NCBI GenBank assembly: GCA_041844735.1
Contig: JBGZBP010000004.1
Location: forward strand, 13,273-77,272
Length of the DNA stretch: 64,000 bases
DNA from: CAJPNN01 sp041844735
Lineage (GTDB): Bacteria; Bacillota; Clostridia; Peptostreptococcales; Anaerovoracaceae
Direction: 5' to 3'
Under the pieces are notes generated by a model. That model saw nothing but the letters and a program-made list of their open reading frames with translations, had not been told where the DNA came from and ran no database searches. How positions within the stretch are numbered: position 1 is the first letter of the stretch; each line of letters begins with the position of its first letter. Below, piece by piece: positions 50,701 through 58,895 of this stretch. The translations under genes were made by a program, and so were the position numbers.

Positions 50701-51925
50701 TTATCTCTCCGAGTACGAGCAGATTATGAGCTATTTTTACCTGCTGGGATTGAACGAGTATGGAAGTATTGTAGATAAATCTGCTGAATTTAAGGGGGTA
50801 CATAAGTTTCAGGAACACTTAAAAAAGGCTCCGGGCATGCTGATGCTGACGTTCGGAAAGAATGACGCTGTTTCAGGGCATCTGTCTCACTATACTTATG
50901 GATGGGAAAGAAGCAAGCATCAGGATAGAACACAACTTAAAAAACAATATTTGAGATATGGAAACGGTGTAGAAATAGATGCAAAAAGAATCATTGAAGC
51001 CATGCAGGAGCATTTAGGAGCAGGTGGAAAGGTGCCTATTAAATCACAGAAAATGAAAGCGCTTATTCAGGAAATAGGAGGAAAGATGACCGAAGACGGC
51101 TCGCCCGTGCCACATGGAACGGAACCTGATGATAAAAATTCAAGGAAATTGACATTTGCCAAGGGAGAAACGGTCAAACTGAATATTAAATACAGTGATT
51201 TTGAAAATGATAAAAGTAAGGCGGCTTTTTGGAAATATGTGTACGAACCGAAAACAGGTATAAAGAAGCCGAAATTTACGACATATAACGGCGTAATATT
51301 GAAGAGACCGATAGAAAGATTCCACGATGAGGGGAAATATACTTTGACGCATTGGCAGATAGACAGCACGGGGGTTCCTAAGTACGATAAGGAGAGCAAC
51401 AAGGCTGAAATAGTGTTTTATGTGGACGGAGATATGAAAGAACCTGAGATTCCTGTGGCACCGGAAACTGTGGGAACAGGTATTGCGGGGGAGGTCCACC
51501 ATGTAGACAAATGGAATGAAAACCGAAAAAAATATAATCAAAGGCTCTTCAAAAAAGCGTATGATGACAGTATAGGAATTGACAGTTACTTGAAAAAGAA
51601 AAAGCCGAGACCACGTTATTATAATGTGTTCTGGTCAGGCGAGGAACTGAGACTGGAAGCCAAGGTAAAAGGGAAGCCGGATCGTGTCTACGCAAAGATA
51701 CATGGCGATGACGAGTTGAAGACAACTCTGAAAAGCATTTCCGGTGACACTTACAGCGGAACATTATGGAACAAAAAAATGATGGGAAGATGGGGTGTAC
51801 AAACACCGGAAGCGGTGAGAGTGAAATTTGTTTCGGAGTATCGAAACGGGAAAACAGAGGAGTGCGATGTGTACGTGATAATGGACAGTAACAAGAGTTA
51901 TTGGAAGTATCACAGGGTTTATTAA
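47714..51925 (+). CDS. Very large secreted protein, unknown function
   Basis: A 1403-residue exported protein with a signal peptide (cleavage near AYG-Q). I do not recognise the whole. A Lys/Glu-rich linker lies near residues 213-230. A PKD/cadherin-like segment is near residues 455-500 (PPVARIKGNE, ASDDGD). A region around 700-1000 with repeated short strands and aromatic turns looks beta-propeller-like. The C-terminal third has IMDSNKSYWKYHRVY as its last residues. No SLH, LPXTG or lipobox anchor is visible. It is co-transcribed with the small SLH protein upstream, which may tether it. Base composition is like its neighbours, so recent transfer is not indicated. Confidence 0.75.
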   Translation: MQKRLLTSGCVLILTVCMLMLTSLNAYGQIGSKDSSKDEGYVTRHKLITAVIFIWGSKNNQGLWNWKPLKPNDVYVRETSTKLGKGAKDVEFLPYTYGITDLGKLENIEGAYLHTDVYDDRYGRFSASGIQGELTGGVSEDGEVSYRYQCVLSPQKDIYDLSEKQSTKEGLQETMKLLEGNRDLREYLELIEKHQDVQGYMYFMPYIIKYKIKPEKEERKQQEEKPELEGEARLVLPKIAYAGQTVTALDRSIFKVNKKTYSADMFYSLGYGSAKMNASGQNKVVLRDRVRTKFIFENPGREYVDLNVEQYDGRRYKDKKHIDIRPTPFVEGFLSGAKKQNRALSMRIVAHTAIDSPLESMEVIVENLDNGEKIKKKFKGDAIEQGKNTKHIKMRNMELLEKSFDGSTTTFDFKFLSKPEVVGINNIANYRYTIYAKDVNGKSHTESVQFVIKPDLPPVARIKGNETYFRSQGGGDAKIMLEDAGASDDGDQTERSWSMDNGMTGIENLSFGTNQKVAIKRNKVGRASVKLVVKDKWQDETLEEYISPSDILSAEATKEIEVDNKAPRVGLQPVKLERKNLLVLADSQDESEKVSAYKNKFADIMSEYGIETAINVMRVFEGAVNNMLRQDTDGPDEDSVKKQDVKNLDAQSIVPYGKEGLDYGIERGSSMIDRRTIYTVKYSWSGTGVGHKAHGPVVLTAMEPATKKIRFTYTVRDGLPFALGQDNEDEMLYLIYRGDNKTTRDRTVLINKENGQKLGEVPHSLGELSYGNWKYIYTVSRKNLMQINKQNGEMNILDTDVDSIHPVRGTLQYVKTENGERYRCILYKDTGNITKQKIVVGGPVESGGSLGNKYGFRNYEIENLKEKLNKHPYQIEKSEIDADGKVFMQISVPGWQERYLIMAEDNNIATPIDMYYGDSANFSPATDESGAVRYVATMVFYDDRSKMGITNVDTGMPSAKVRGHEKFPKMDINNCMGIVVKGKPYFMYGAYLMFSDYLSEYEQIMSYFYLLGLNEYGSIVDKSAEFKGVHKFQEHLKKAPGMLMLTFGKNDAVSGHLSHYTYGWERSKHQDRTQLKKQYLRYGNGVEIDAKRIIEAMQEHLGAGGKVPIKSQKMKALIQEIGGKMTEDGSPVPHGTEPDDKNSRKLTFAKGETVKLNIKYSDFENDKSKAAFWKYVYEPKTGIKKPKFTTYNGVILKRPIERFHDEGKYTLTHWQIDSTGVPKYDKESNKAEIVFYVDGDMKEPEIPVAPETVGTGIAGEVHHVDKWNENRKKYNQRLFKKAYDDSIGIDSYLKKKKPRPRYYNVFWSGEELRLEAKVKGKPDRVYAKIHGDDELKTTLKSISGDTYSGTLWNKKMMGRWGVQTPEAVRVKFVSEYRNGKTEECDVYVIMDSNKSYWKYHRVY

Positions 51926-51958
51926 ATGTTACGAAAATATTAAAAGAGCATTAGTTAA

Positions 51959-51987
51959 TTGCAAAGTGAGTATGGGTATTATATAAT
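51959..51987 (+). promoter_or_regulatory. Promoter of the MBG/SLH protein gene
   Basis: TTGCAA (51959-51964), 17-bp spacer, TATAAT (51982-51987), leaving an untranslated leader of about 95 bases. Long leaders are common on S-layer gene transcripts. Confidence 0.65.
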
Positions 51988-52086
51988 CTACTTAATAATA
52001 TATTAAGGAGATATAAATTTTTGGCTGCTGTGTGCAAGGGTTTATATCGTTTATTATGAAAGTATAAGAGGAAAGGAATTAAAGAA

Positions 52087-54954
52087 ATGAAGAGAAAAAT
52101 TTTAGCTTATTTCATGACACTTGCACTGGTATTGTCTATGGTGCCGGCAAGTGTGTTCGCAGACGGCGAACAACCGGTTCAAGTGACTGCATCTCTGCAA
52201 GGTCTTAACCGTGCAATTCTGAATCAGCCTTTGCAAGGATTGGCAGAACTTAAGGTTAAGGTACAGTATGCTACCGGAGAACCTAGAGAAGAACAGCCTA
52301 CAGCTTTTTATGTGGGGGATGATAGTGTTACTGCAGATGATATAACTAATGATCAGAAGCTTAAGCAATTCACATCTCCATATACTGTGACAAAGGAGAT
52401 TGATAAGAAGGTTTTATATGCTTATTACCAGAAAGATAGCTTTAAAGAATTGATTGAATTGGGTGGAATAACTGTAAATGAGCCTCTAGAATCAATCACA
52501 TTGGAAAGTAAAAAGGTACAAACCGCTGAAGATAAAGACTACATATATGGAGCACTTTTAGAGCAGCAGGTTGTTATATTTGCTTATACAAATTACCAGA
52601 GAATTAATGCGACTGCTGTAGGAGGTACTCCTACAACTATAGGACCGGATAATGTTGAGTGGGTGATTACAGGACCGGGGTATGCTACTCCGACTGTACT
52701 TGATTTACATTCAAACAGAAAGGTTCCGGCAGGTACATTTACGGTGAAAGCTCGCAGCATTGCCAGCCCGGGTGTTATGTCTGATAACGGCCCGGAAATA
52801 GTAATTGAAAAGGGCAAACTTAATGTAAGATTGTCCAACAAAGAAATTACAAAAACATATGGAGAAGCTGCACAGGTTCCTACTGTAGAGGTTAGCGGAT
52901 TTGCATTAGGGGAAAATGCAGATAATGCAGACGGATATACTGCTCCTAGCGTGGCTTCAGACGGTTTTGCAGCTACAGCACCTGTAAAAGCTGAAGGATA
53001 TCCTATTACTGTGACAGGCACAGCAACAAACTATACTTTTGAAGGCGATATGACAGGAAAAGTTACAGTAAACCCTAAAGAAGTTACTATAAGCAAAGTA
53101 AGAATGCCTGACATCACTCCTCAGACACAGGCAGCATTCGCAAATGTTGAAGTGAGCAAGCAGGCGTCGGATGGTGAAGTGGGTTATAAAACAGATGACA
53201 TCGTTAACGGGGATGATATTAAACTAAGCTTGACAGGTACATATCAGGATCTTACAGAGGGTAATGATAAAGCTGTTGTAGCGACAGCTACATTGAAAGG
53301 TGATAAGGCAGCCAACTACACATTGAAAGATGGAGGTGTTGTATCATCAGTTACAAAGGTTAACGTTACTCAGAATGTTCCTGATGAAGTGGTTTCTGTT
53401 GGGGATATTGCAGTAAAGGTGGCAAGTATAACATATGGCGAAACATTAAAGGATATTTATGAAAAGGTGTTACCTGATAACATCACAGTGAATTTTGCGA
53501 CTGCAGGAGCCAAGCATGTAGCAAAAGAACATGTAAAATGGTTTATTAAAGACAGTGAAGACCAGATTGAAATAGAGGTAAAAAGTGCGGGACAGGAAAA
53601 ACCTTTTGCAGGTAGATATGAATTGATTGCAAAAGTAGGTGAGAAGAGTTCTAAGGTGGACTTCAATGTTCTTAAGAAGCAGATTAAGATAAAGGCAAAT
53701 GATGCTCAGATGGTTTACGGTGCGGCAGTGCCAAACGATTTCACGGCAACTGTGGAAGGCACTATCGACCCTTCTCGTCACGATGAGGATTTGCTTCATG
53801 ATGTAAAGTTCAGAACTAACGCTACAAGTACATCAAAAGTAACAGAGGGAAATAAGACAATTACTCCATACAAAGAGGAAGTGTCAGACCCTCAGGCTCA
53901 GACTCCACTATGGAAAAACTATGAGCCGACATTTGAAAACGGTCAGTTAACTATATCAAAGAAACCTGTTGATTTAAAAGATGTGGTACTTGAGTTGCCT
54001 AAGCTTACTCAGGGTGCTGCTTCAGCTACAGAATATGCAGTAGCTTTACCGGCAGGATTTAAAGTTGGAAATGACACAGTAAATGTTAAAGTAACATTGG
54101 AAGCAAAACCTGACACAGCTCAGTTGATAGAAAACAAAGAAGTGAATGTAACAGCTTCAGTGCTTGAGGGTGCGGATGCTGCTAATTATGAATATGCAGT
54201 AGACAGCGCTAAAAAGGCAAAATATACTGTAGTTAAAAAGGCTGCGGGCGGCGGTGGATTTATTCTGTTCCCTTCAAACCCTACAAAGAAAGATGAAGCG
54301 GCAACAGATAAGAAAGACGCAGATAAAAAAGATACAGACAAGAAAGACTCTGAAAGCAAACCGACAGCATCAAAGTTTGCTGATGTGAACACAGGTGTAT
54401 GGTACGAAAAGGATGTTGAGTTTGTTGCAGATAAAAAATTGATGCTTGGAACAGAAGCTAACAAGTTCAGCCCTAACCAGACAGTAAGTCGTGGCATGAT
54501 TGCAGGAATATTATACAGACTTGCAGGTTCTCCTAAAGTAGAGAAAGAAAGCAAGTTCAGCGATGTAGCTGCAGGAGATTGGCACAAAGATATGGTTGTT
54601 TGGGCTACAGAAAACGGTGTTGCCAGCGGTTATGGAAACGGTATGTTCGGACCTAACGACAACCTTGAAAGACAGCAGCTTGTAACAGTACTTTACAACT
54701 ATTCAAAGAAGATGGGATATGATGTAAATGCTGAGCAGGATTTGAGCAAGTTTGCTGATGCTTCATCAGTTGCAGCATATGCTGATATGGCTATGAAGTG
54801 GGCAGTTAAAAACGGTATTATAACAGGAAAAGATGGTAATATGCTTGCGCCGGCAGGAGTAGCTACAAGAGCGGAGCTTGCAACTATCATCAAGAGATAT
54901 ATTACAACTTTCGTTGATAAAAACGAAAAAACTGCTACAACTGAAAAGAAATAA
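52087..54954 (+). CDS. MBG-repeat cell-wall protein with three SLH domains, possible S-layer protein
   Basis: A 955-residue exported protein. Signal peptide (ending VFADG), then several MBG/YDG-type beta repeats (recognised by KTYGEAAQVPT, ITYGETLKD and QMVYGAAVPND openings, and AANYT closers). A Gly-rich stretch and a KKDADKKDTDKKD-type linker follow. Three good SLH repeats lie at about residues 755-930. It has its own promoter and a terminator. The architecture suits a major surface protein or adhesin. It is unrelated to its neighbours outside the SLH repeats. Whether it forms the S-layer cannot be told from sequence. Confidence 0.87.
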   Translation: MKRKILAYFMTLALVLSMVPASVFADGEQPVQVTASLQGLNRAILNQPLQGLAELKVKVQYATGEPREEQPTAFYVGDDSVTADDITNDQKLKQFTSPYTVTKEIDKKVLYAYYQKDSFKELIELGGITVNEPLESITLESKKVQTAEDKDYIYGALLEQQVVIFAYTNYQRINATAVGGTPTTIGPDNVEWVITGPGYATPTVLDLHSNRKVPAGTFTVKARSIASPGVMSDNGPEIVIEKGKLNVRLSNKEITKTYGEAAQVPTVEVSGFALGENADNADGYTAPSVASDGFAATAPVKAEGYPITVTGTATNYTFEGDMTGKVTVNPKEVTISKVRMPDITPQTQAAFANVEVSKQASDGEVGYKTDDIVNGDDIKLSLTGTYQDLTEGNDKAVVATATLKGDKAANYTLKDGGVVSSVTKVNVTQNVPDEVVSVGDIAVKVASITYGETLKDIYEKVLPDNITVNFATAGAKHVAKEHVKWFIKDSEDQIEIEVKSAGQEKPFAGRYELIAKVGEKSSKVDFNVLKKQIKIKANDAQMVYGAAVPNDFTATVEGTIDPSRHDEDLLHDVKFRTNATSTSKVTEGNKTITPYKEEVSDPQAQTPLWKNYEPTFENGQLTISKKPVDLKDVVLELPKLTQGAASATEYAVALPAGFKVGNDTVNVKVTLEAKPDTAQLIENKEVNVTASVLEGADAANYEYAVDSAKKAKYTVVKKAAGGGGFILFPSNPTKKDEAATDKKDADKKDTDKKDSESKPTASKFADVNTGVWYEKDVEFVADKKLMLGTEANKFSPNQTVSRGMIAGILYRLAGSPKVEKESKFSDVAAGDWHKDMVVWATENGVASGYGNGMFGPNDNLERQQLVTVLYNYSKKMGYDVNAEQDLSKFADASSVAAYADMAMKWAVKNGIITGKDGNMLAPAGVATRAELATIIKRYITTFVDKNEKTATTEKK

Positions 54955-54994
54955 GTAAACATATAGAGCAAAGCGGTATATAGCGATGCTTGGG

Positions 54995-55040
54995 TATGAC
55001 CTTCGACAAGGAAAGCGCCGGTCGGAGGTCATATTTTTAT
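54995..55040 (+). terminator. Rho-independent terminator of the MBG/SLH gene
   Basis: A 13-bp stem with one T-G pair (54995-55007 with 55021-55033), a 13-base loop and TTTTTATT. Confidence 0.88.
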
Positions 55041-55088
55041 TGTGAATTTTTGTGCGAAAGTTAGCAATAAAAACTAGCTGATATCAAT

Positions 55089-55217
55089 AAAAACGAATTA
55101 ATATTGATTAAATAGGGATTAATGTTCGTAAATACGGCAATTTTCTCTATTTTTTTGCATTAAACAGCCATAAATTCCTTTAAAACGTTGACTATGGTGT
55201 TGTCAGGATAGTACCAT
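55089..55217 (+). promoter_or_regulatory. Candidate promoter and PurR-box-like site upstream of the adenine operon
   Basis: A candidate promoter is TTGACT (55188-55193), 18-bp spacer, TACCAT (55212-55217). An inverse PurR-box-like 13-mer AATGTTCGTAAAT (55122-55134) matches 12 of 13 positions by hand, and a weaker direct copy lies at 55089-55101. The spacing between the cores (26 bases) is not the 16-17 known from Bacillus, so purine repression is only a hint. Confidence 0.3.
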
Positions 55218-55301
55218 ATACGGGTGCGGAATTGCATTGTTTAAAGTTTTATTGAATAGATTCATTTAAAGTAAAAAATAATATATGGAGAGGTACAGTT
55301 T

Positions 55302-57077
55302 ATGAAAATGACAGTTGACGGACTAAAAGAGAGAATAAGAGCGGGCAGAGCCTTAATCCCGGCGCATAAGGTTATAAAAGGGGGCATGCTTGTTAATGTT
55401 ATGTCAGCGGAAATTTATCAAGCGGATATTGCAATATATGGAGATATGATAACAGCAGTGGGTGACGTGAGTGCGTACATCGGGGAAAAGACGGAAACTA
55501 TAGATGCTAAGGGGCGTTTCCTGGTGCCGGGAATGATTGACGGGCATATTCACAGTGAGTGCAGTAAGCTTAGTATTACGAGTTATGCTAAGGCGGTAGT
55601 CCCTAGAGGAACAACAAGTATGATATCAGGACTTGATGAATATATATCAGTTTCAGGGACGGAAGGGCTTCGTGAAGTGTTTGATGAGATAAAGAAAAGT
55701 CCGTTGAAAGTGTTTTGGGGAGCACCTTTTAAAACGCCATATACTATTCCTGAGTCGACAGTGGCTTACAATTTCACAAAGGAAACCCACGAGGAAGTGC
55801 AGAAATGGGAAGAGTGCTACGGTGTTTGGGAGACTGTTAGAGAATTTGTTCAGGAAGAGGATGATAACACGTTAGGAGCTATGGTAACAGCATATAATAA
55901 CAGACTTCCCGTTTTTGGATGTGCCCCTATGGCGAGAGGAAATGATCTTAACGGATATTTATGTGCAGGTGTAAGACTGGATCATGAGAGTTATGATCAT
56001 GAGGAAGTAGTGGAGAAAATGCGTAAAGGTATGCATATGCTTATTAGGGAATCTTCGGTAACACATTTCCTGGAAGAGAATATCAGAGCGGTTACGGAGG
56101 TGAATCCGTACTTTGCCAGAAGAGTAAGCTTTTGTACGGATGATGTGACGGCGTCAGATGTTTTGGAAAAAGGGCATTTGGATAATGTCGTAAGACTTGC
56201 AATGAAATCGGGACTTGATGCTATGACGGCTATACAGATGGCGACCATAAACAGTGCCGAGGCATATCAAATAGATCATTTGGTAGGGTCAATTTCTCCG
56301 GGAAGAATAGCGGACATTTTGTTTGTAGGATCGCTTGAGGAATTTGATATTGAAGAGGTTATGACAAATGGTAAAATGGTTGCAAAAAATCATAAGCTTA
56401 CATACGAGTTAAAGGCACCGGAACGCAGTTCGGTACTTAAAGGAAAGCTTAAATGTGAACTTACAACAAAGTCCGATTTTGAATTCAAGGCTCCTGTTGA
56501 GAGCGGTAAAGTTAAAGTGCTTTCAATGAATGTTGAAGGTCCTTTCGTAAGAAAAAGAAGAGATGTAATCTTGGATGTAGTGGACGGTGTGGTACAGCCG
56601 GATGCGGAGCAGGATGTCGTTATGGTTTCCGTGATAGAGCGATTCGGCATTAACGGAAATAAATCGTTAGCGTTTGCGTCGGGGTGGAAACTGAAAAAAG
56701 GCGCGATGGCTTCCAGTGCAGCTCCTGATGATAATAACCTTGTTGTAATGGGAGCATCTGCAGAGGACATGTCTATAGCGGCTAATTATTTGATAGAACA
56801 GGGCGGAGGTCAGGTTGTGGTAGCCGACGGAGAAATTAAAGAGTTCTTACCTCTTCCGGTGGGAGGAATAGTTACCGATATGGAGCCGGAAGAAGTTTCT
56901 GAGCGTGAAAAGAGGATTGATAAGGCTGCAAGAGATTTGGGATCTGATTTGCCGGATCCAATGATGTATATGTTTTTCTTGCCGATTACTGCAATTCCTG
57001 ATTATGCGATAACAGATGCGGGTCCTGTGGATTATGTGAATTTGAAAACATTTAATCCTATACTGGAAGTGATGTAA
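55302..57077 (+). CDS. Adenine deaminase-family amidohydrolase, divergent active site
   Basis: A 591-residue amidohydrolase of the Ade family. The N-terminal metal motif GHIHSEC, the DHES segment and FCTDD are kept. Two His positions of classic adenine deaminase are changed: PHE to LDE (Asp112) and DGHAPG to FGCAPM (Cys207). The next gene has the complete set, so this copy probably has an altered activity or works on another purine or imide. GGAGAGG precedes the ATG. It leads an operon with the canonical enzyme and a purine permease. Confidence 0.75.
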   Translation: MKMTVDGLKERIRAGRALIPAHKVIKGGMLVNVMSAEIYQADIAIYGDMITAVGDVSAYIGEKTETIDAKGRFLVPGMIDGHIHSECSKLSITSYAKAVVPRGTTSMISGLDEYISVSGTEGLREVFDEIKKSPLKVFWGAPFKTPYTIPESTVAYNFTKETHEEVQKWEECYGVWETVREFVQEEDDNTLGAMVTAYNNRLPVFGCAPMARGNDLNGYLCAGVRLDHESYDHEEVVEKMRKGMHMLIRESSVTHFLEENIRAVTEVNPYFARRVSFCTDDVTASDVLEKGHLDNVVRLAMKSGLDAMTAIQMATINSAEAYQIDHLVGSISPGRIADILFVGSLEEFDIEEVMTNGKMVAKNHKLTYELKAPERSSVLKGKLKCELTTKSDFEFKAPVESGKVKVLSMNVEGPFVRKRRDVILDVVDGVVQPDAEQDVVMVSVIERFGINGNKSLAFASGWKLKKGAMASSAAPDDNNLVVMGASAEDMSIAANYLIEQGGGQVVVADGEIKEFLPLPVGGIVTDMEPEEVSEREKRIDKAARDLGSDLPDPMMYMFFLPITAIPDYAITDAGPVDYVNLKTFNPILEVM

Positions 57078-57090
57078 CGGGAGGATAAGT

Positions 57091-58824
57091 GTGGAAAAGA
57101 GTGCTTTAAAAAATATTATTGATGTTGCGGCAGGACGCAAACCGGCTGATACCGTTATAAAAAATTGCAAGGTTGTGAATGTTTTTTCGGGAGACATTAT
57201 AGAAGGAAATATTGCTATAGCGGACGGATTGATAGCAGGTATAGGAGATTATGAGGGCAAAGAGGTAATAGACGCCTGCGGAGCATATGCGGCACCGGGA
57301 TTTATCGACAGCCATATACATATCGAGTCCTCGTATGTGTCACCGGAGGAACTCGGCAGACTGTTGGTACCTCACGGAGGGACAACCATAATCGCCGACC
57401 CTCATGAGATAGTAAATGTTTGCGGATTTACCGGGCTTAAATACATGGTGGAAGCCGCTAAGGGGACAAAACTGGATATTAAATATATGCTCCCATCTTG
57501 TGTTCCTGCAACGGTGTTTGAAAATTCGGGAGCAGTGATAGATGCGGGCAAGATGAGAGAATTTATAGAGGATGAATCGATTCTGGGAATCGGAGAATTT
57601 ATGAATTTCCCCGGAGTGATAGGGGCAGTAGATGCAGACATAGATAAGCTGATGTTGTCAAAAGAATTTGGGAAACCGGTGGACGGACATGCTCCCGGAG
57701 TCGGAGGGATGGCGTTAAATGCTTATGCTTCGACCGGAATAGTGGCGGACCATGAGTGCGATTCTGTAGAGGATATGCAAAATAAGATAGCTTGCGGCAT
57801 GTATGTAATGCTTAGAGAAGGATCTGCCTGTAAGGAGCTCAGGAAGCTGATAAAAGGAGTTAACAATAGGAACAGCAGGCGTTGTATTCTTTGTTCGGAT
57901 GACAGACAACCAAGAACCATATTGAACGAGGGACATCTGGATAACCACCTTAGAATATGTGTGGAAGAGGGACTTGACCCTATTGAAGTCATCAGGATGG
58001 CAACAATAAATGCATGTGAATGTTTCGGTATCAAAGATAGGGGAGCGATATCTCCTGGATACAGAGCAGACATCGTGCTGTTTGATAATCTGAAAGATTT
58101 CAATGTCGGCAAGGTATGGATTTCGGGTGAACTTTGTGCGGATAACGGCAAATATTTGGCGGAAATTACGAAATACCCTATTGATTCTGTTAAGGGGAGC
58201 ATTCATTTGGCAGATTTTTCAAAGGAAAAGTTGAAGATGAGTCTTAAATCAAATAAGGTAAATGTTATCGAAGTTCAGCCCGGCGGAGTGGTGACTAAGA
58301 AAGGAACTGCTATCGTGGATATGGACGAGGAAGGCAATTTTGTGAGGAATCCTGACATTGATTTGGTAAAGGTGTCTGTAGCTGAGAGACACCACGGGCT
58401 CGGGAATGTTGCGAATGCCTTTTTAGCCGGATACGGACTCAGAGACGGAGCTATTGCAGTAACCATAGCTCACGACTCTCATAATATCATTGCGGTTGGA
58501 GCCGATGATGAAAGTATGGAGATTGCAATAAACGCTCTTGCAAAAAGTGAGGGTGGCATTGTTCTTGTGAAAAACGGTGTTGTCATAGAGAGCATGCCGA
58601 TGCCGATAGCGGGACTTATGAGTGATCAAAGCGGAGAATGGGTGGATGAAAAGCTTGAAGCGATTCATCGTGCAGCACATAAGGAACTGGGAGTTAATGA
58701 GGACGTAGAGCCGATAATGACATTAACATTTATGTCGCTTGCAGTGATTCCGGAGATAAAGATTACAGATATGGGACTTTTTGATGTTACAAAGTTTGAG
58801 TTTATCCCGTTAGAGGCAGAGTAG
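57091..58824 (+). CDS. ade: Adenine deaminase
   Basis: A 577-residue metal-dependent deaminase that turns adenine into hypoxanthine and ammonia. All family motifs are present: DSHIHIESS, DPHEIVNVCG (His105), GIGEFMNFPG, DGHAPG (His200), ADHECDS and LCSDD. Translation starts at GTG 57091 with GGGAGG 6 bases upstream, 13 bp after the divergent paralogue. With the permease gene downstream it would support adenine salvage, and hypoxanthine joins the IMP pool made by the pur operon. Confidence 0.95.
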   Translation: MEKSALKNIIDVAAGRKPADTVIKNCKVVNVFSGDIIEGNIAIADGLIAGIGDYEGKEVIDACGAYAAPGFIDSHIHIESSYVSPEELGRLLVPHGGTTIIADPHEIVNVCGFTGLKYMVEAAKGTKLDIKYMLPSCVPATVFENSGAVIDAGKMREFIEDESILGIGEFMNFPGVIGAVDADIDKLMLSKEFGKPVDGHAPGVGGMALNAYASTGIVADHECDSVEDMQNKIACGMYVMLREGSACKELRKLIKGVNNRNSRRCILCSDDRQPRTILNEGHLDNHLRICVEEGLDPIEVIRMATINACECFGIKDRGAISPGYRADIVLFDNLKDFNVGKVWISGELCADNGKYLAEITKYPIDSVKGSIHLADFSKEKLKMSLKSNKVNVIEVQPGGVVTKKGTAIVDMDEEGNFVRNPDIDLVKVSVAERHHGLGNVANAFLAGYGLRDGAIAVTIAHDSHNIIAVGADDESMEIAINALAKSEGGIVLVKNGVVIESMPMPIAGLMSDQSGEWVDEKLEAIHRAAHKELGVNEDVEPIMTLTFMSLAVIPEIKITDMGLFDVTKFEFIPLEAE

Positions 58825-58895
58825 AAGTTTTATGCTTGAGGGGATGGAATTAGAACCGTTATATATAAAAAATTTAAAGAATATGGAGAGAGAAA

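Noticed and set aside
47714..51925. Lipoprotein or sortase-anchored protein
   Set aside because: The Cys residues in the signal peptide are within its hydrophobic core without a lipobox, and no LPXTG-like end is present.
52087..54954. Internal repeats as a CRISPR or DNA satellite
   Set aside because: The repeats exist at protein level (MBG and SLH domains) and are not direct DNA repeats with spacers.
55041..55301. Purine riboswitch before the adenine-deaminase operon
   Set aside because: The conserved three-way-junction sequences are absent; only AT-rich sequence, a candidate promoter and weak PurR-box-like sites are seen.
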